A stretch of DNA of 64,000 nucleotides from Pseudomonas viridiflava (GCF_003702045.1 NZ_RBTP01000031.1:124001-188000); one strand, 5' to 3'; positions 1-9,342 are shown, counted from the stretch's first letter. A program made the numbers and translations. Notes: generated by a model not told the origin, from the sequence alone.

Positions 1-3
1 ACT

Positions 4-213
4 ATGTCCAATCGCCAAACTGGTACCGTTAAGTGGTTCAACGATGAAAAAGGCTTCGGCTTCATCACTCCACAATCCGGTGACGACCTGTTCGTGCACT
101 TCAAAGCTATCCAATCCGACGGCTTCAAAAGCCTGAAAGAAGGCCAACAGGTTTCTTTCATCGCTACCCGCGGTCAGAAAGGCATGCAAGCTGAAGAAGT
201 TCAAGTTATCTAA
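4..213 (+). CDS. CspA-family cold shock protein
   Basis: A 69-residue single-domain cold shock protein that binds single-stranded nucleic acid and acts as an RNA chaperone or antiterminator in the cytoplasm. The sequence has the RNP1-like KGFGFI (residues 16-21) and RNP2-like DLFVHF (28-33) motifs and is full family length. The ATG lies four bases from the window edge, so its ribosome binding site and long leader are outside. A strong rho-independent terminator follows directly, so it is probably monocistronic. Pseudomonas has several such paralogues, so no specific symbol is given. Confidence 0.95.
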   Translation: MSNRQTGTVKWFNDEKGFGFITPQSGDDLFVHFKAIQSDGFKSLKEGQQVSFIATRGQKGMQAEEVQVI

Positions 214-230
214 CTTGTACTGATTAGCTT

Positions 231-262
231 AAAAACCCCGCCGTCAAACGCGGGGTTTTTTA
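231..262 (+). terminator. Rho-independent terminator of the cold shock gene
   Basis: A CCCCGC/GCGGGG stem (236-241 and 250-255) with an eight-base loop is followed by seven T and preceded by five A. It could stop transcription from both sides, including the convergent mrp gene. Confidence 0.9.
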
Positions 263-343
263 TTGCCTGCGATTTGAGTATTGCCTCGGTATTCACAAGG
301 GCAGCCGGCTAAACCTGCACCACCCTTGTTAACCACCTACCTG

Positions 344-1438
344 TCAGTCATCACTGACCGAAATGGTCGGCATGGCCGGACTGGCCGCTTCCTGCAAGAC
401 AATACGCGCGCCGACATGGCGGGCCAACTCCTGATACACCATCGCAATTTGACTGTCCGGCTCGGCAATCGCCGTCGGCTTGCCTCCGTCCGCCTGCTCG
501 CGAATCAGCATCGACAATGGCAATGAGGCCAGTAGCTCGACGTCATATTGAGACGACAGTTTCTCACCGCCGCCCTCGCCAAATAAGTGCTCGGCGTGTC
601 CGCAATTCGAACAAATATGCACCGCCATGTTTTCAACGACACCCAAAACCGGAATATTGACCTTGCGGAACATCTCGACCCCTTTACGGGCATCCAGCAA
701 AGCCAGGTCCTGCGGCGTGGTCACGATCACAGCACCGGCCACCGGCACTTTCTGCGCCAGTGTGAGCTGAATGTCACCGGTGCCCGGCGGCATGTCGATG
801 ATCAGGTAGTCCAGGTCATTCCACGCAGTCTGGGTGACCAACTGCAGCAAGGCCCCCGAAACCATTGGTCCACGCCAGACCATCGGCGTGTTGTCATCGG
901 TCAGAAACGCCATCGACATCACTTCAATGCCATGCGCCTCGATGGGCACGAACCATTTCTGATCCTTGATTTTCGGCCGCGTCCCTTCGGGGATGCCAAA
1001 CATCACGCCTTGGCTGGGGCCATAAATATCGGCATCGAGAATTCCCACTCGCGCACCTTCACGAGAAAGCGCCAGCGCAAGATTGGCCGCAGTGGTGGAT
1101 TTGCCGACGCCGCCCTTGCCCGACGCGACCGCCACAATATTTTTCACGTTGGCCAGGCCGGGAATCTGGCTCTGGGCCTTGTGGGCGTTGATCACGGTGT
1201 TGATGTCGACTTTAGCCGCAGAAACCCCGTCGATGTTTTCGATGGCGGTCTTCAATACGTGCGCCCAGCCGTTCTTGAACAGGTCGGCGGCGTAGCCCAG
1301 TTCAAGGCGCAAGGTGACGTGCGCCCCGTCGATGTCGATGGCCCGCACGCAACCGGCGCTAAGCGGGTCCTGATTCAGATAGGGGTCGGTGTACTGGCGA
1401 AGAATCGTCTCCACCGCCGCGCGATTGACAGCGCTCAT
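344..1438 (-). CDS. apbC: Mrp/ApbC family iron-sulfur cluster carrier ATPase
   Basis: A P-loop ATPase that carries and transfers Fe-S clusters to apoproteins in the cytoplasm. The 364-residue protein has an N-terminal MIP18/DUF59-like domain (about 1-85), the deviant Walker A GKGGVGKS at 107-114, the ILDADIYGPS switch segment (133-142), and a CSNC pair (276-279) that in this family bridges a cluster at the dimer interface. Length and architecture are standard. It is transcribed divergently from metG, a pairing that is conserved in Pseudomonas. Start ATG at 1438 gives the expected N-terminus. Confidence 0.95.
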   Translation of the reverse strand: MSAVNRAAVETILRQYTDPYLNQDPLSAGCVRAIDIDGAHVTLRLELGYAADLFKNGWAHVLKTAIENIDGVSAAKVDINTVINAHKAQSQIPGLANVKNIVAVASGKGGVGKSTTAANLALALSREGARVGILDADIYGPSQGVMFGIPEGTRPKIKDQKWFVPIEAHGIEVMSMAFLTDDNTPMVWRGPMVSGALLQLVTQTAWNDLDYLIIDMPPGTGDIQLTLAQKVPVAGAVIVTTPQDLALLDARKGVEMFRKVNIPVLGVVENMAVHICSNCGHAEHLFGEGGGEKLSSQYDVELLASLPLSMLIREQADGGKPTAIAEPDSQIAMVYQELARHVGARIVLQEAASPAMPTISVSDD

Positions 1439-1613
1439 GGGCTCGCTCCGAAAAAAGACTGACTAAAACAGGCGGCTATCCTACCTGTTCTGTCGTGCGC
1501 CGACATGGTTTCACTGCACATCCGGGCGCATTCCTACGGCGGCGCGAGGTGAAAAAAAATGCTCAGACCTTTATAGTGGCCGACCTCCGTTCCAATTCAA
1601 GTAGCCGAGCCCC

Positions 1614-3656
1614 ATGTCCGAGCCACGCAAGATTCTCGTTACCAGCGCCCTGCCCTATGCCAATGGTTCCATTCACCTTGGCCACATGCTCGAGTACATC
1701 CAGACCGACATGTGGGTGCGCTTCCAGAAGCACCGCGGCAACCAATGCACCTACGTGTGCGCAGACGACGCTCATGGCTCGGCGATCATGCTGCGCGCTG
1801 AAAAGGAAGGCATCACCCCGGAACAGCTGATCGCCAACGTGAAGGCCGAACACAGCGCCGACTTCGCCGACTTCCTGGTGGATTTCGACAACTTCCACTC
1901 GACGCACTCAGATGAAAACCGCGAGCTGTCGAGCATGATCTACACCCGCCTGCGCGATGCCGGGCATATCGCAACGCGCTCGGTCACGCAGTATTTCGAC
2001 CCCGAAAAGAAGATGTTCCTGGCTGACCGCTTCATCAAGGGCACCTGCCCGAAGTGCGGCACCGAAGATCAGTACGGCGACAACTGCGAAAAGTGTGGCG
2101 CGACCTATGCCCCTACCGACCTGAAAGACCCGAAATCGGCAATTTCCGGCGCGACACCTGTGCTCAAGGATTCCAAGCACTTCTTCTTCGACCTGCCGGC
2201 CTTTGATGCCATGCTCAAAAGCTGGACGCGCAGCGGAGCCCTGCAGGAAGCCGTCGCCAACAAGATCGCCGAATGGCTGGACAGTGGCCTGCAACAGTGG
2301 GACATCTCCCGCGATGCGCCTTACTTCGGTTTCGAGATCCCTGACGAGCCGGGCAAATACTTCTACGTGTGGCTGGACGCACCTATCGGCTACATGGCCA
2401 GCTTCAAGAACCTGTGCGCACGTCGTCCGGACCTGGATTTCGACGCGTACTGGGGCAAGGACGCAACCACCGAGCTGTACCATTTCATCGGCAAGGACAT
2501 CGTCAACTTCCATGCCCTGTTCTGGCCAGCCATGCTGGAAGGTGCAGGCCTGCGCAAGCCGACCGCCGTCAACGTCCACGGCTACGTGACCGTCAACGGC
2601 CAGAAGATGTCGAAATCCCGCGGCACATTCATCAAGGCGCGTACTTACCTTGAGCAACTGTCACCCGAATACCTGCGCTACTACTACGCCTCCAAACTGG
2701 GCCGTGGCGTGGACGATCTGGACCTGAACCTGGAAGACTTCGTCCAGAAGGTCAATTCGGACCTGATCGGCAAGGTCGTGAATATCGCCAGCCGCTGTGC
2801 CGGCTTTATTCATAAGGGCAACGCCGGGGTGATGGTTTCGGGCAACGCTGCGCCCGAGCTGACCGACGCATTCCTGGCCGCCGCGCCAAGCATCGCCGAG
2901 GCCTATGAAGCACGCGATTTCGCTCGCGCCATGCGTGAAACAATGGCCCTGGCCGATCGCGCCAATGCCTATATCGCTGAAAAAGCGCCTTGGGCCCTGG
3001 CCAAGCAGGAAGGCAAACAGGATGAAGTACAGGCCGTCTGCGCGCTGGGCATCAACCTGTTCCGCCAACTGATCATCTTCCTCAAACCGGTGCTGCCGAA
3101 GCTGGCGGCTGACGCCGAAGCGTTCCTCAACGTCGAGCCCCTGACGTGGGATGACCACAAGACGCTGCTGGCCGACCACACGCTCAACCCGTTCTCTGCG
3201 CTGATGACCCGCGTCGATCCGGTCAAGGTAGAAGCAATGACAGCTGCATCCAGGGAAGATCTGGCTGTAAGCGTCACCGACACCGCGCCTCAAGGCAACG
3301 GCGAACTGGCCAAGGATCCTCTGTCAGCGGAGATAGAATTCGATGCGTTCGCGGCCGTAGACCTGCGTGTCGCCCTGATCCTCAAGGCCGAACACGTGGA
3401 AGGCGCAGACAAGTTGCTGCGCCTGACGCTGGACATCGGTGACGAACAGCGCAACGTGTTCTCCGGCATCAAAAGCGCGTATCCGAACCCCAGTGAGCTG
3501 GAAGGCCGTCTGACCATGATGGTTGCGAACCTGAAGCCGCGCAAAATGCGCTTCGGCATTTCGGAAGGCATGGTGATGGCTGCAGGCCCTGGCGGCGAAG
3601 AAATCTACCTGCTCAGCCCGGACAGCGGCGCCAAGCCTGGCCAGCGCATCAAGTAA
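1614..3656 (+). CDS. metG: Methionyl-tRNA synthetase
   Basis: Class I aminoacyl-tRNA synthetase that charges tRNA-Met in the cytoplasm. The 680-residue protein shows HLGH (residues 21-24) and KMSKS (331-335) signatures, a CP1 zinc knuckle with two CxxC pairs near 145-161, and a C-terminal EMAP/Trbp111-type tRNA-binding domain (about 575-680), the dimeric long form typical of gammaproteobacteria. It starts with ATG after an AT-poor leader and is closed by a perfect hairpin terminator. No irregularities seen. Confidence 0.98.
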   Translation: MSEPRKILVTSALPYANGSIHLGHMLEYIQTDMWVRFQKHRGNQCTYVCADDAHGSAIMLRAEKEGITPEQLIANVKAEHSADFADFLVDFDNFHSTHSDENRELSSMIYTRLRDAGHIATRSVTQYFDPEKKMFLADRFIKGTCPKCGTEDQYGDNCEKCGATYAPTDLKDPKSAISGATPVLKDSKHFFFDLPAFDAMLKSWTRSGALQEAVANKIAEWLDSGLQQWDISRDAPYFGFEIPDEPGKYFYVWLDAPIGYMASFKNLCARRPDLDFDAYWGKDATTELYHFIGKDIVNFHALFWPAMLEGAGLRKPTAVNVHGYVTVNGQKMSKSRGTFIKARTYLEQLSPEYLRYYYASKLGRGVDDLDLNLEDFVQKVNSDLIGKVVNIASRCAGFIHKGNAGVMVSGNAAPELTDAFLAAAPSIAEAYEARDFARAMRETMALADRANAYIAEKAPWALAKQEGKQDEVQAVCALGINLFRQLIIFLKPVLPKLAADAEAFLNVEPLTWDDHKTLLADHTLNPFSALMTRVDPVKVEAMTAASREDLAVSVTDTAPQGNGELAKDPLSAEIEFDAFAAVDLRVALILKAEHVEGADKLLRLTLDIGDEQRNVFSGIKSAYPNPSELEGRLTMMVANLKPRKMRFGISEGMVMAAGPGGEEIYLLSPDSGAKPGQRIK

Positions 3657-3667
3657 GGCACCGAAAG

Positions 3668-3706
3668 GCCCGGTATCCGCTCATAACGTGCGGATACCGG
3701 GCTTTT
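3668..3706 (+). terminator. metG terminator
   Basis: A perfect 13-bp inverted repeat (3668-3680 with 3690-3702, nine-base loop) is followed by TTTT. It lies 12 bases after the metG stop. Confidence 0.85.
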
Positions 3707-3770
3707 GCGTATCCAATCATTTGATTGACCTGGCCATACTGGCTAGAACCTGTTCGTTACCGGCACAAGC

Positions 3771-4817
3771 ATGAACCTGATCCAGCACATTGACGCTCTT
3801 TTGCCGCAAACCCAATGCGGCAAATGCGGGCACCCCGGTTGCAAACCTTATGCGCAGGGCATTGCCAGCGGTGAGGCGATCAACAAATGCCCGCCTGGTG
3901 GCGATGAAACCATTGCGCAACTGGCCAGCCTGCTGGCAACCCCGGTTTTACCGCTCGATACCGAACGCGGGGCCGCACCTGCTCAAGTCGCCTTCATTCG
4001 CGAAGCCGAATGCATCGGCTGCACCAAGTGCATTCAAGCGTGCCCGGTCGACGCCATCGTCGGGGCTGCTAAATTGATGCACACCGTGATCATCGACGAA
4101 TGCACAGGGTGCGATTTGTGTGTAGCGCCCTGTCCTGTCGACTGCATCGACATGCGTCCGCTGTCGCTGCCGCAGACAAGCTCGATGGCCGTCATACCCA
4201 TCGTCGGGGATGTGGCTCTTGACGCGCAGCAGCAACAGCAACGTTCGCACAAACGCAATCGTGCCCGCCAACGATTCGAATCGCGCAACCTGCGACTGCA
4301 ACGGGAACAGGATCGACGACACGCAGAGCGAATCGCGCGCACACAGAAAACAGCACCAGGCTCAGAGGCCTCCCGCTCCGCCCTGGCACGCGTTCAGCCT
4401 GAGAAATCGGGCACCCACGACGAGGCAATCAAGAAAGCACGCATCACGCTTGCCATGAGTCGTGCGCAATTGAACAAGTCGCTGAAAGCTTTCGGTCATC
4501 CGCCCATCGCCGAACAAGCCGCACGACTGGTGGAGTTGCAGCAGGAATATGAAGTTGCAGAACAGGCTTTGGAAGCGCTGTTGTCGCTGCCGGTGGCTGC
4601 GCGCCCCAAACCCGTAGCCAAGCCGGACGACAGCGCGGTGAAGCGTGCCAGAATCCAGCAGGCGATGGCACGCGCCGCCCTCAACAAGGGGCAGGCAGCC
4701 AATGCCACGGCGGAGCAGTTGGCGGTACTGGAAGAAGCCGTGCTACTTGCCGGTCACACGCTTGATGCAGCCGAGAAAGCGCTCGCCGTGTCCAAGCAGA
4801 CATCCAGACGAAGCTGA
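3771..4817 (+). CDS. rnfB: RnfB-like ferredoxin, solitary
   Basis: An RnfB/RsxB-type electron carrier. RnfB normally feeds electrons between ferredoxin and the membrane RnfACDGE complex. Here the N-terminal 4Fe-4S cysteines are C16, C19, C24 and C40, followed by two 4Fe-4S ferredoxin motifs ([12 protein letters not shown] near 84-95, [12 protein letters not shown] near 113-124). The usual hydrophobic N-terminal anchor is missing: the protein begins directly with [13 protein letters not shown]. After about residue 150 comes a long basic, alanine- and glutamine-rich tail holding two related repeats ([15 protein letters not shown] and [15 protein letters not shown]). No rnfA, C, D, G or E gene lies beside it, whereas in P. 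aeruginosa, from memory, the complete set stands between metG and nth. Function without the complex is unclear. Confidence 0.85.
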   Translation: MNLIQHIDALLPQTQCGKCGHPGCKPYAQGIASGEAINKCPPGGDETIAQLASLLATPVLPLDTERGAAPAQVAFIREAECIGCTKCIQACPVDAIVGAAKLMHTVIIDECTGCDLCVAPCPVDCIDMRPLSLPQTSSMAVIPIVGDVALDAQQQQQRSHKRNRARQRFESRNLRLQREQDRRHAERIARTQKTAPGSEASRSALARVQPEKSGTHDEAIKKARITLAMSRAQLNKSLKAFGHPPIAEQAARLVELQQEYEVAEQALEALLSLPVAARPKPVAKPDDSAVKRARIQQAMARAALNKGQAANATAEQLAVLEEAVLLAGHTLDAAEKALAVSKQTSRRS

Positions 4818-4904
4818 TAGCGTGCTTTCGTTTGGCAACACGAGCAGTACGGTGGCAAATTACCGAGTTGGCTCCTCAGACTACCTCAAGGAAACGCTTC
4901 GCCC

Positions 4905-5543
4905 ATGAATGCTGCAAAACGCCTGGAAATCTTCCGCAGGCTCCACGAGGACAACCCAGAGCCCAAAACCGAGCTGGCGTACACCACGCCGTTCGAGCTG
5001 CTGATAGCGGTCATTCTCTCTGCACAGGCGACTGACGTGAGCGTCAACAAAGCGACTGCGCGGCTGTACCCCGTGGCCAACACGCCCGAGACGATTCATG
5101 CATTGGGTGTCGAAGGGCTATCGGAGTACATCAAGACCATTGGCCTGTATAACAGCAAGGCGAAGAACGTCATTGAGACCTGCCGATTGCTGGTGGAGCT
5201 TCACGGCGGTGAAGTACCCGACACCCGTGAAGCCCTCGAAGCGCTGCCCGGTGTCGGCCGCAAAACAGCAAACGTTGTGCTCAACACCGCCTTCCGTCAG
5301 ATCGCGATGGCTGTCGATACGCATATTTTTCGGGTGAGCAATCGCACCGGTATCGCACCTGGCAAAAATGTCGTCGAGGTAGAAAAGCAACTGATGAAGT
5401 TTGTGCCCAGGCATTATCTGCTGGATGCCCACCACTGGCTGATCCTCCACGGCCGCTACGTCTGCCAGGCGCGCAAGCCTCGCTGCGGCAGCTGCCGGAT
5501 CGAAGACCTCTGCGACTACAAATTCAAAACTTCTGACGATTGA
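4905..5543 (+). CDS. nth: Endonuclease III
   Basis: Bifunctional DNA glycosylase and AP lyase that removes oxidised pyrimidines in base excision repair. The 212-residue protein has the helix-hairpin-helix LPGVGRKTANV (114-124) including the catalytic lysine (K120) and the catalytic aspartate in AVDTH (D138). The C-terminal C-x6-C-x2-C-x5-C iron-sulfur loop (about 187-203) is intact. It follows rnfB, as in other pseudomonads. Start ATG at 4905 matches the family N-terminus. Confidence 0.97.
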   Translation: MNAAKRLEIFRRLHEDNPEPKTELAYTTPFELLIAVILSAQATDVSVNKATARLYPVANTPETIHALGVEGLSEYIKTIGLYNSKAKNVIETCRLLVELHGGEVPDTREALEALPGVGRKTANVVLNTAFRQIAMAVDTHIFRVSNRTGIAPGKNVVEVEKQLMKFVPRHYLLDAHHWLILHGRYVCQARKPRCGSCRIEDLCDYKFKTSDD

Positions 5544-5649
5544 TTCAAATAGCTTCCAGAGGGACTATCGATTGAAAAAATCTTTTTTACCGGCTACGGG
5601 TTTGTCGATATAAGAACCGCCAATAGAGCGGAAGCCCGGAGTCAATGTT

Positions 5650-5832
5650 ATGAGTACTGGCAAAGAGCAATTAGACGTCGACGATGAGTTCGTAGCGGTT
5701 GATACCGACGAGGCTGAGCCGATTGCCGTGGAGCCGGCAAAGACTAACCTGAGCAAACGGCGAACCATCGACAACCTTCTTGAAGAACGACGCTTGCAGA
5801 AGCAATTGGCAGACTACGACTTCGACCTTTGA
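5650..5832 (+). CDS. PA3496-like small conserved protein
   Basis: A 60-residue acidic protein that I recognise as the small Pseudomonas family found directly after nth (PA3496-like, sometimes called putative envelope integrity protein). The N-terminal half is rich in Asp, Glu and Val; the C-terminal half is charged (SKRRTIDNLLEERRLQKQLADYD) and probably helical. There is no signal peptide or membrane segment. Function is unknown. It starts with ATG at 5650; the conserved position after nth supports it as a real gene. Confidence 0.75.
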   Translation: MSTGKEQLDVDDEFVAVDTDEAEPIAVEPAKTNLSKRRTIDNLLEERRLQKQLADYDFDL

Positions 5833-5981
5833 CGACTGAAGCGAGCGTCCTGCTGACGCCTTGACGCGCCAGCTTAAAAGCCCCTCGCGAGAAGAGGCTG
5901 TGTTTCGCTTTCAGGAATGTATGCTCACGATATTGCTCAATAACCTTTTGGTTGGCGCTAGACCAGCCGCCCTGCGACGCC

Positions 5982-6608
5982 TCAGACCAATCCGTTACGC
6001 TGTGCCAGTTCGATCAGATCGACCAGCGAATGCGCATTGAGCTTGAGCAGCAGCCGCGTTTTGTAAGTACTGACGGTCTTATTGCTCAAAAACATGCCGT
6101 CTGCAATTTCCTTGTTGGTTTTACCTCTGGCCAGTTGCTGCAACACCATCATCTCTCGCCCTGAAAGACGATCAACCATCTCCGATTCGCTGGCGTTGCC
6201 CATGCTCGAGCGAACGGTATGCAATGCCTGATTGGGGAAATAGCTGTAGCCCGACAGCACCGCCTTGATAGCGCTCAGCAATTCGGTAAGGTCCTGCTGT
6301 TTGCAGACGTACCCCGCAGCGCCCGCCTGCATGCAGCGCATGGAGAAATGGCCTGGAGCCTGGGACGTCAGAATCAGGACCTTGAAAGGCAGTGTCATGG
6401 CCGACAGGCGAGCAATGACCTCAAGACCATCGAGCTTAGGGATGCCTATATCGAGAATGACGATATCCGGCAAATGCTCACGGGCCAGTTGCAACGCGTC
6501 CACTCCGTTGTCGGTTTCCGCAATGACCTCGTAGCCATGACGCTCCATCAGCATGCGCACAGCGAGGCGAATGACAGGATGATCATCCACGATCAGCACT
6601 TTATTCAT
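5982..6608 (-). CDS. BvgA/EvgA-like orphan response regulator
   Basis: A NarL/LuxR-class response regulator of 208 residues. The receiver domain has the acidic pair D8-D9, phospho-acceptor D53 in VILDIGIPKLDG, and the conserved lysine in YVCKQQD. The C-terminal LuxR-type helix-turn-helix (about 140-205) carries MFLSNKTVSTYKTRLL. Compared from memory with Bordetella BvgA, whole stretches are near-identical (DIGIPKLDGLEVIARL, LSNKTVSTYKTRLL), and E. coli EvgA is also close. The ATG at 6608 is chosen over an upstream one because it gives the family N-terminus MNKVLIVDDHP. No histidine kinase gene is adjacent. A TTCCTACA motif of the kind BvgA and EvgA bind lies 128 bases upstream, which suggests autoregulation. 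Confidence 0.9.
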   Translation of the reverse strand: MNKVLIVDDHPVIRLAVRMLMERHGYEVIAETDNGVDALQLAREHLPDIVILDIGIPKLDGLEVIARLSAMTLPFKVLILTSQAPGHFSMRCMQAGAAGYVCKQQDLTELLSAIKAVLSGYSYFPNQALHTVRSSMGNASESEMVDRLSGREMMVLQQLARGKTNKEIADGMFLSNKTVSTYKTRLLLKLNAHSLVDLIELAQRNGLV

Positions 6609-6735
6609 GAGCAGTCCAATTTTCGCTATTCGAATTTTCAGAGTCAGCACAATAGCTTAGTCGTTTAGTGCTTTGCATGGCGCTCCCCCCTGGGGACTAA
6701 CAGCCAAAGACCATTCATACAGTTACAGCAGAATA

Positions 6736-6753
6736 TTCCTACAAAACTCGATA
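6736..6753 (-). promoter_or_regulatory. TTCCTAC-type motif upstream of the BvgA-like gene
   Basis: The sequence TTCCTACAAAACTCGATA is found here. On the regulator's strand it reads TTTTGTAGGAATATTC, close to the inverted form of BvgA/EvgA/RcsB-type sites. Seventeen of 18 positions are identical at 11659-11676. Binding by the adjacent regulator is inferred, not shown. Confidence 0.5.
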
Positions 6754-7228
6754 CGAACGAGCTCTTTTTTATCTTTTTCACAGAGCTTTCCTTTTCGGAA
6801 TTCGATAACAGTATAACGACCGAGAGCAGCGGACTAGAGCATCACCAGTGCCGGTAAAATTTTACGCCGTGTCTAAACCAGGCATTGTGTTTGCCCCCTG
6901 ACCAGAAAGGGCCATTAGATTAATTTGGCCTGTCATTGCAACGCTTTAGAAGAGAACGCTGAAAAAACACGAAAATAGCTTAGTGCCACTACTCAGTGGT
7001 CGGGCATTAGCACAGCGTCTGATCCAGCGATCCAGACATAAGCATCCGCGCTGAATCCCCTCCAAACTACCAGACAAGTTAAACATGCCTCACCCAACGG
7101 AGTGGGCCTTCACAAGCATTTCTTGCATTCAGAGATCAACGTACAACCCCCTTTAAAAATTACACAGAAAAACAGTTTTTAAACATATATACATACTTAA
7201 GGAATCCGAGCACAACAAAATCAGAACT

Positions 7229-7249
7229 TTCCTACAAGCATACGCTTGT
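7229..7249. promoter_or_regulatory. TTCCTACA motif fused to a 16-bp palindrome
   Basis: TTCCTACA (7229-7236) overlaps the perfect inverted repeat ACAAGC(ATAC)GCTTGT (7234-7249). A regulator site is plausible, but the distance of about 560 bases to the next gene start leaves its target open. Confidence 0.35.
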
Positions 7250-7811
7250 TTGACCGACCCTAACCAAAAACAGATTGCATGCAACCTGTCTATTTATACC
7301 GTCATTCGACAATAAAGCATACAGACATATCTATCGCCTTTTCTTACTAAAGCCCAAGATCACTCTGACCTTTCACATTGAAGATGGCTCATTCGACAGG
7401 AAGCTAATACTATATCTCGCTACAAATCCATAGCCAGAGAGTCGAATAGGAAAAATACTACAAAACTCACAGACGACAGATAAGAACATGTAAGACCCTT
7501 CCAAAGCACCCAAGACCATTCATGCAACACCTGCTTTTTTCACTTGCAAATTCTATTACCACTCGCTACTTTTTTAACGACAAATCATTAATTAGACCGT
7601 TAATACGGCGTCTATTAAGGGTATGAACCACACGAGGCCATTTAATGAAACCTCATCAAATCCTCAATAAACTTTATTGATTAAAACCGATAGCACATGG
7701 ACAAGATGAACATGAGCGGTCAGGCGTATCGGCTTTTGACAGTACCGGCACGGGCCTGGCCGTTCTTGTGGCGCGCTCACGTGTATCACCATGTTCACAC
7801 AGGGACAGACC

Positions 7812-8339
7812 ATGAACAAACCCTCTTCTCGCTCATCTTCAAAAGACCCTACCGACCTCGACCTGACTGCAGCAGTCGAAGTATTTGTGGCCAACGGTGG
7901 CGTGATCTCGAAGGTGGCCAACAATGAAACAGCCCCTTCATCAGCCTCTATGACCGCTCACAGTAAAGCGGTCGTGGACGCTGACGCTGAACGCATGGCT
8001 AAAGTAGAAGTCTTGAAAGGGCTGGTGGCTAAAGGCGCTGGCTTTCCTTCACTTCAATACTCATTACGGATGAATAAAAAAGACATTCGCAAGTTAGCCT
8101 CCGACCACGGCGTCAGCATAAACTGCAGCCGATCGGTTGCCCACCTCATGAAGAAAAAACGCTGCGACGCAGACGCTATAGACGACGTGGTTGCAGGCCA
8201 CGCGATGCATTATTCAAGCCTCGGTTACACCGCATCGGAGATTGCACACGCTCTGGGGCTGAGTGTGAGGCAGGTGTGGGGGCTCAGCAAGGCCTACAGG
8301 TTCGACCTCAGGCAGGAACGGGACGTCGATACACCGTGA
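7812..8339 (+). CDS. Unknown protein with helix-turn-helix-like segments
   Basis: I do not recognise this 175-residue protein. The ATG at 7812 is preferred because AGGGACAG stands just before it; an in-frame TTG/ATG upstream would add seven residues. The N-terminus is serine-rich and low in complexity. The middle contains a basic stretch with a helix-turn-helix look (MNKKDIRKLASDHGVS), and near the C-terminus GYTASEIAHALGLSVRQVWG (about 137-156) strongly resembles a helix-turn-helix of the type that reads DNA. No catalytic motif, signal peptide or membrane segment is seen. It sits in the AT-rich accessory stretch between a BvgA-like regulator and an MvaT-like fragment, so a regulatory role is reasonable but unproven. 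Confidence 0.65.
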   Translation: MNKPSSRSSSKDPTDLDLTAAVEVFVANGGVISKVANNETAPSSASMTAHSKAVVDADAERMAKVEVLKGLVAKGAGFPSLQYSLRMNKKDIRKLASDHGVSINCSRSVAHLMKKKRCDADAIDDVVAGHAMHYSSLGYTASEIAHALGLSVRQVWGLSKAYRFDLRQERDVDTP

Positions 8340-8988
8340 GCACAATGGACGGCCAATACGGAAACCAAATTGTCCACGCCAAGGCCACTTGAGCGCCTGC
8401 ACCGCACGCCTTCACATGGCGCGTGGAAATAAAATATACATTTAATGCAAGCGCGCAAGATGATGCATGTAAAAAGCGACTGTCATACAGGTGTTGCGCG
8501 GTTTGCGTGATTGAAGCGCACACTGACGTGCATCGAAGCTGCTGCATTGAATGTGCATAACAGACGTTCAACACGAGACGAGTAATGAAGCATTTGATAG
8601 TTGTCATAGGTCTTTCGATAACTTTTCATGGCGGCAATCGCACCGAGGGCCGCTGTCACAGCGCTACGCTATTACAAAGGGCACCCCCCGAATGATTTCA
8701 CCGCCTTTCCCCATCAAGCAGAAACGCTTTATTAAACTGAAGACTTGTTCAACCCACGCCAAGGTCTAAATACCCCATTTCTTCAGAACACATTAAAAGC
8801 GTGTTTAGCATCTTTGCGCTGACTCCATAGAAGAGCAATCAGCTTTATAGGTTGAGCGCACTGTCGCACGCCGTACCACCTGATAAGCAGCTACAGAGAA
8901 CATACGCGCACGGCCACAGAAATTCCGCCGCACCTGCATAAAGACAGCCTGAAAGTAATTCAACACAATCTGTTATAGGGGACATACC
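8340..8988. other. 650-base region without a supported gene
   Basis: Short open frames exist (for example 8551-8769) but none has a good start, recognised motif or Pseudomonas-like codon use. No clear hairpin terminator or repeat was seen. A good ribosome binding site for the MvaT-like gene lies at its right end. Confidence 0.5.
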
Positions 8989-9279
8989 ATGTCGAAATTG
9001 AAAGAGTACCGGGCAATTGAGCAACAGCTCAATGCACACATTGAGCGACTTGAAGCACTCAGCAAAGAGGAGCGATTTTTAGACGAATTGGTATTTGAAA
9101 GAAAACTGCGAGCATTGCTCAAACGTTACAGCCTGGAGAAAAGTGACCTGATGAAATTTCTGAGTTCGCCCTTCGGGCTTTCAGAGAAACGCATCAGCGA
9201 ACCACGAACTTATGATGGAAGAACGCAGCACAACAGCGAGGATCAAGAGGGAATGAGGGTTGAGCACCAACCGGGTTGA
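8989..9279 (+). CDS. Short MvaT/H-NS-like protein lacking the DNA-binding half
   Basis: MvaT-family proteins are Pseudomonas H-NS analogues: an N-terminal coiled-coil for dimerisation and oligomerisation, then a linker and a C-terminal AT-DNA-binding domain. Residues 1-62 here (MSKLKEYRAIEQQL, ELVFERKLRALLKRYS) match the MvaT N-terminal half closely. The remaining 34 residues are unrelated and polar, and the typical C-terminal segment around NPHxGEVIETKGGNH is absent in all frames downstream. Total length is 96 instead of about 120-125. AGGGGACATACC before the ATG is a strong start signal. It may be a trans-acting modulator that poisons MvaT filaments, like H-NST, or a decayed copy. Confidence 0.8.
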   Translation: MSKLKEYRAIEQQLNAHIERLEALSKEERFLDELVFERKLRALLKRYSLEKSDLMKFLSSPFGLSEKRISEPRTYDGRTQHNSEDQEGMRVEHQPG

Positions 9280-9298
9280 ACGCTCGACCGACCTGCTC

Positions 9299-9325
9299 AA
9301 GTGCAGCCCTTGCAGGGCTGCACTT
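9299..9325. terminator. Bidirectional terminator between the MvaT-like gene and argG
   Basis: A 12-bp inverted repeat, AAGTGCAGCCCT and AGGGCTGCACTT, with a three-base loop is flanked by A and T runs and separates two convergent genes. Confidence 0.75.
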
Positions 9326-9342
9326 TTAAACCAGCAATCACA

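Larger units (their letters stand above)
6609..7811. other. AT-rich 1.2-kb gene-poor region
   Basis: No convincing coding region was found in either strand. Base composition is clearly richer in A+T than the flanking backbone genes. It contains two TTCCTAC motifs (6736-6742, 7229-7235), a further CTACAAAACTC at 7458-7468 identical to 6739-6749, and a perfect palindrome ACAAGC-ATAC-GCTTGT at 7234-7249. It probably holds the regulator's promoter, the leader of the downstream gene and possibly an unrecognised small RNA; it could also be a decayed insertion. Confidence 0.6.

Noticed and set aside
1531..1537. TTCCTAC upstream of metG
   Set aside because: Only the seven-base core matches; the flanks do not resemble the other sites, and metG is a housekeeping gene, so this is likely chance.
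8551..8769. 72-codon open frame in the gap before the MvaT-like gene
   Set aside because: No ribosome binding site, motif or biased codon use; kept only as part of the described gap.
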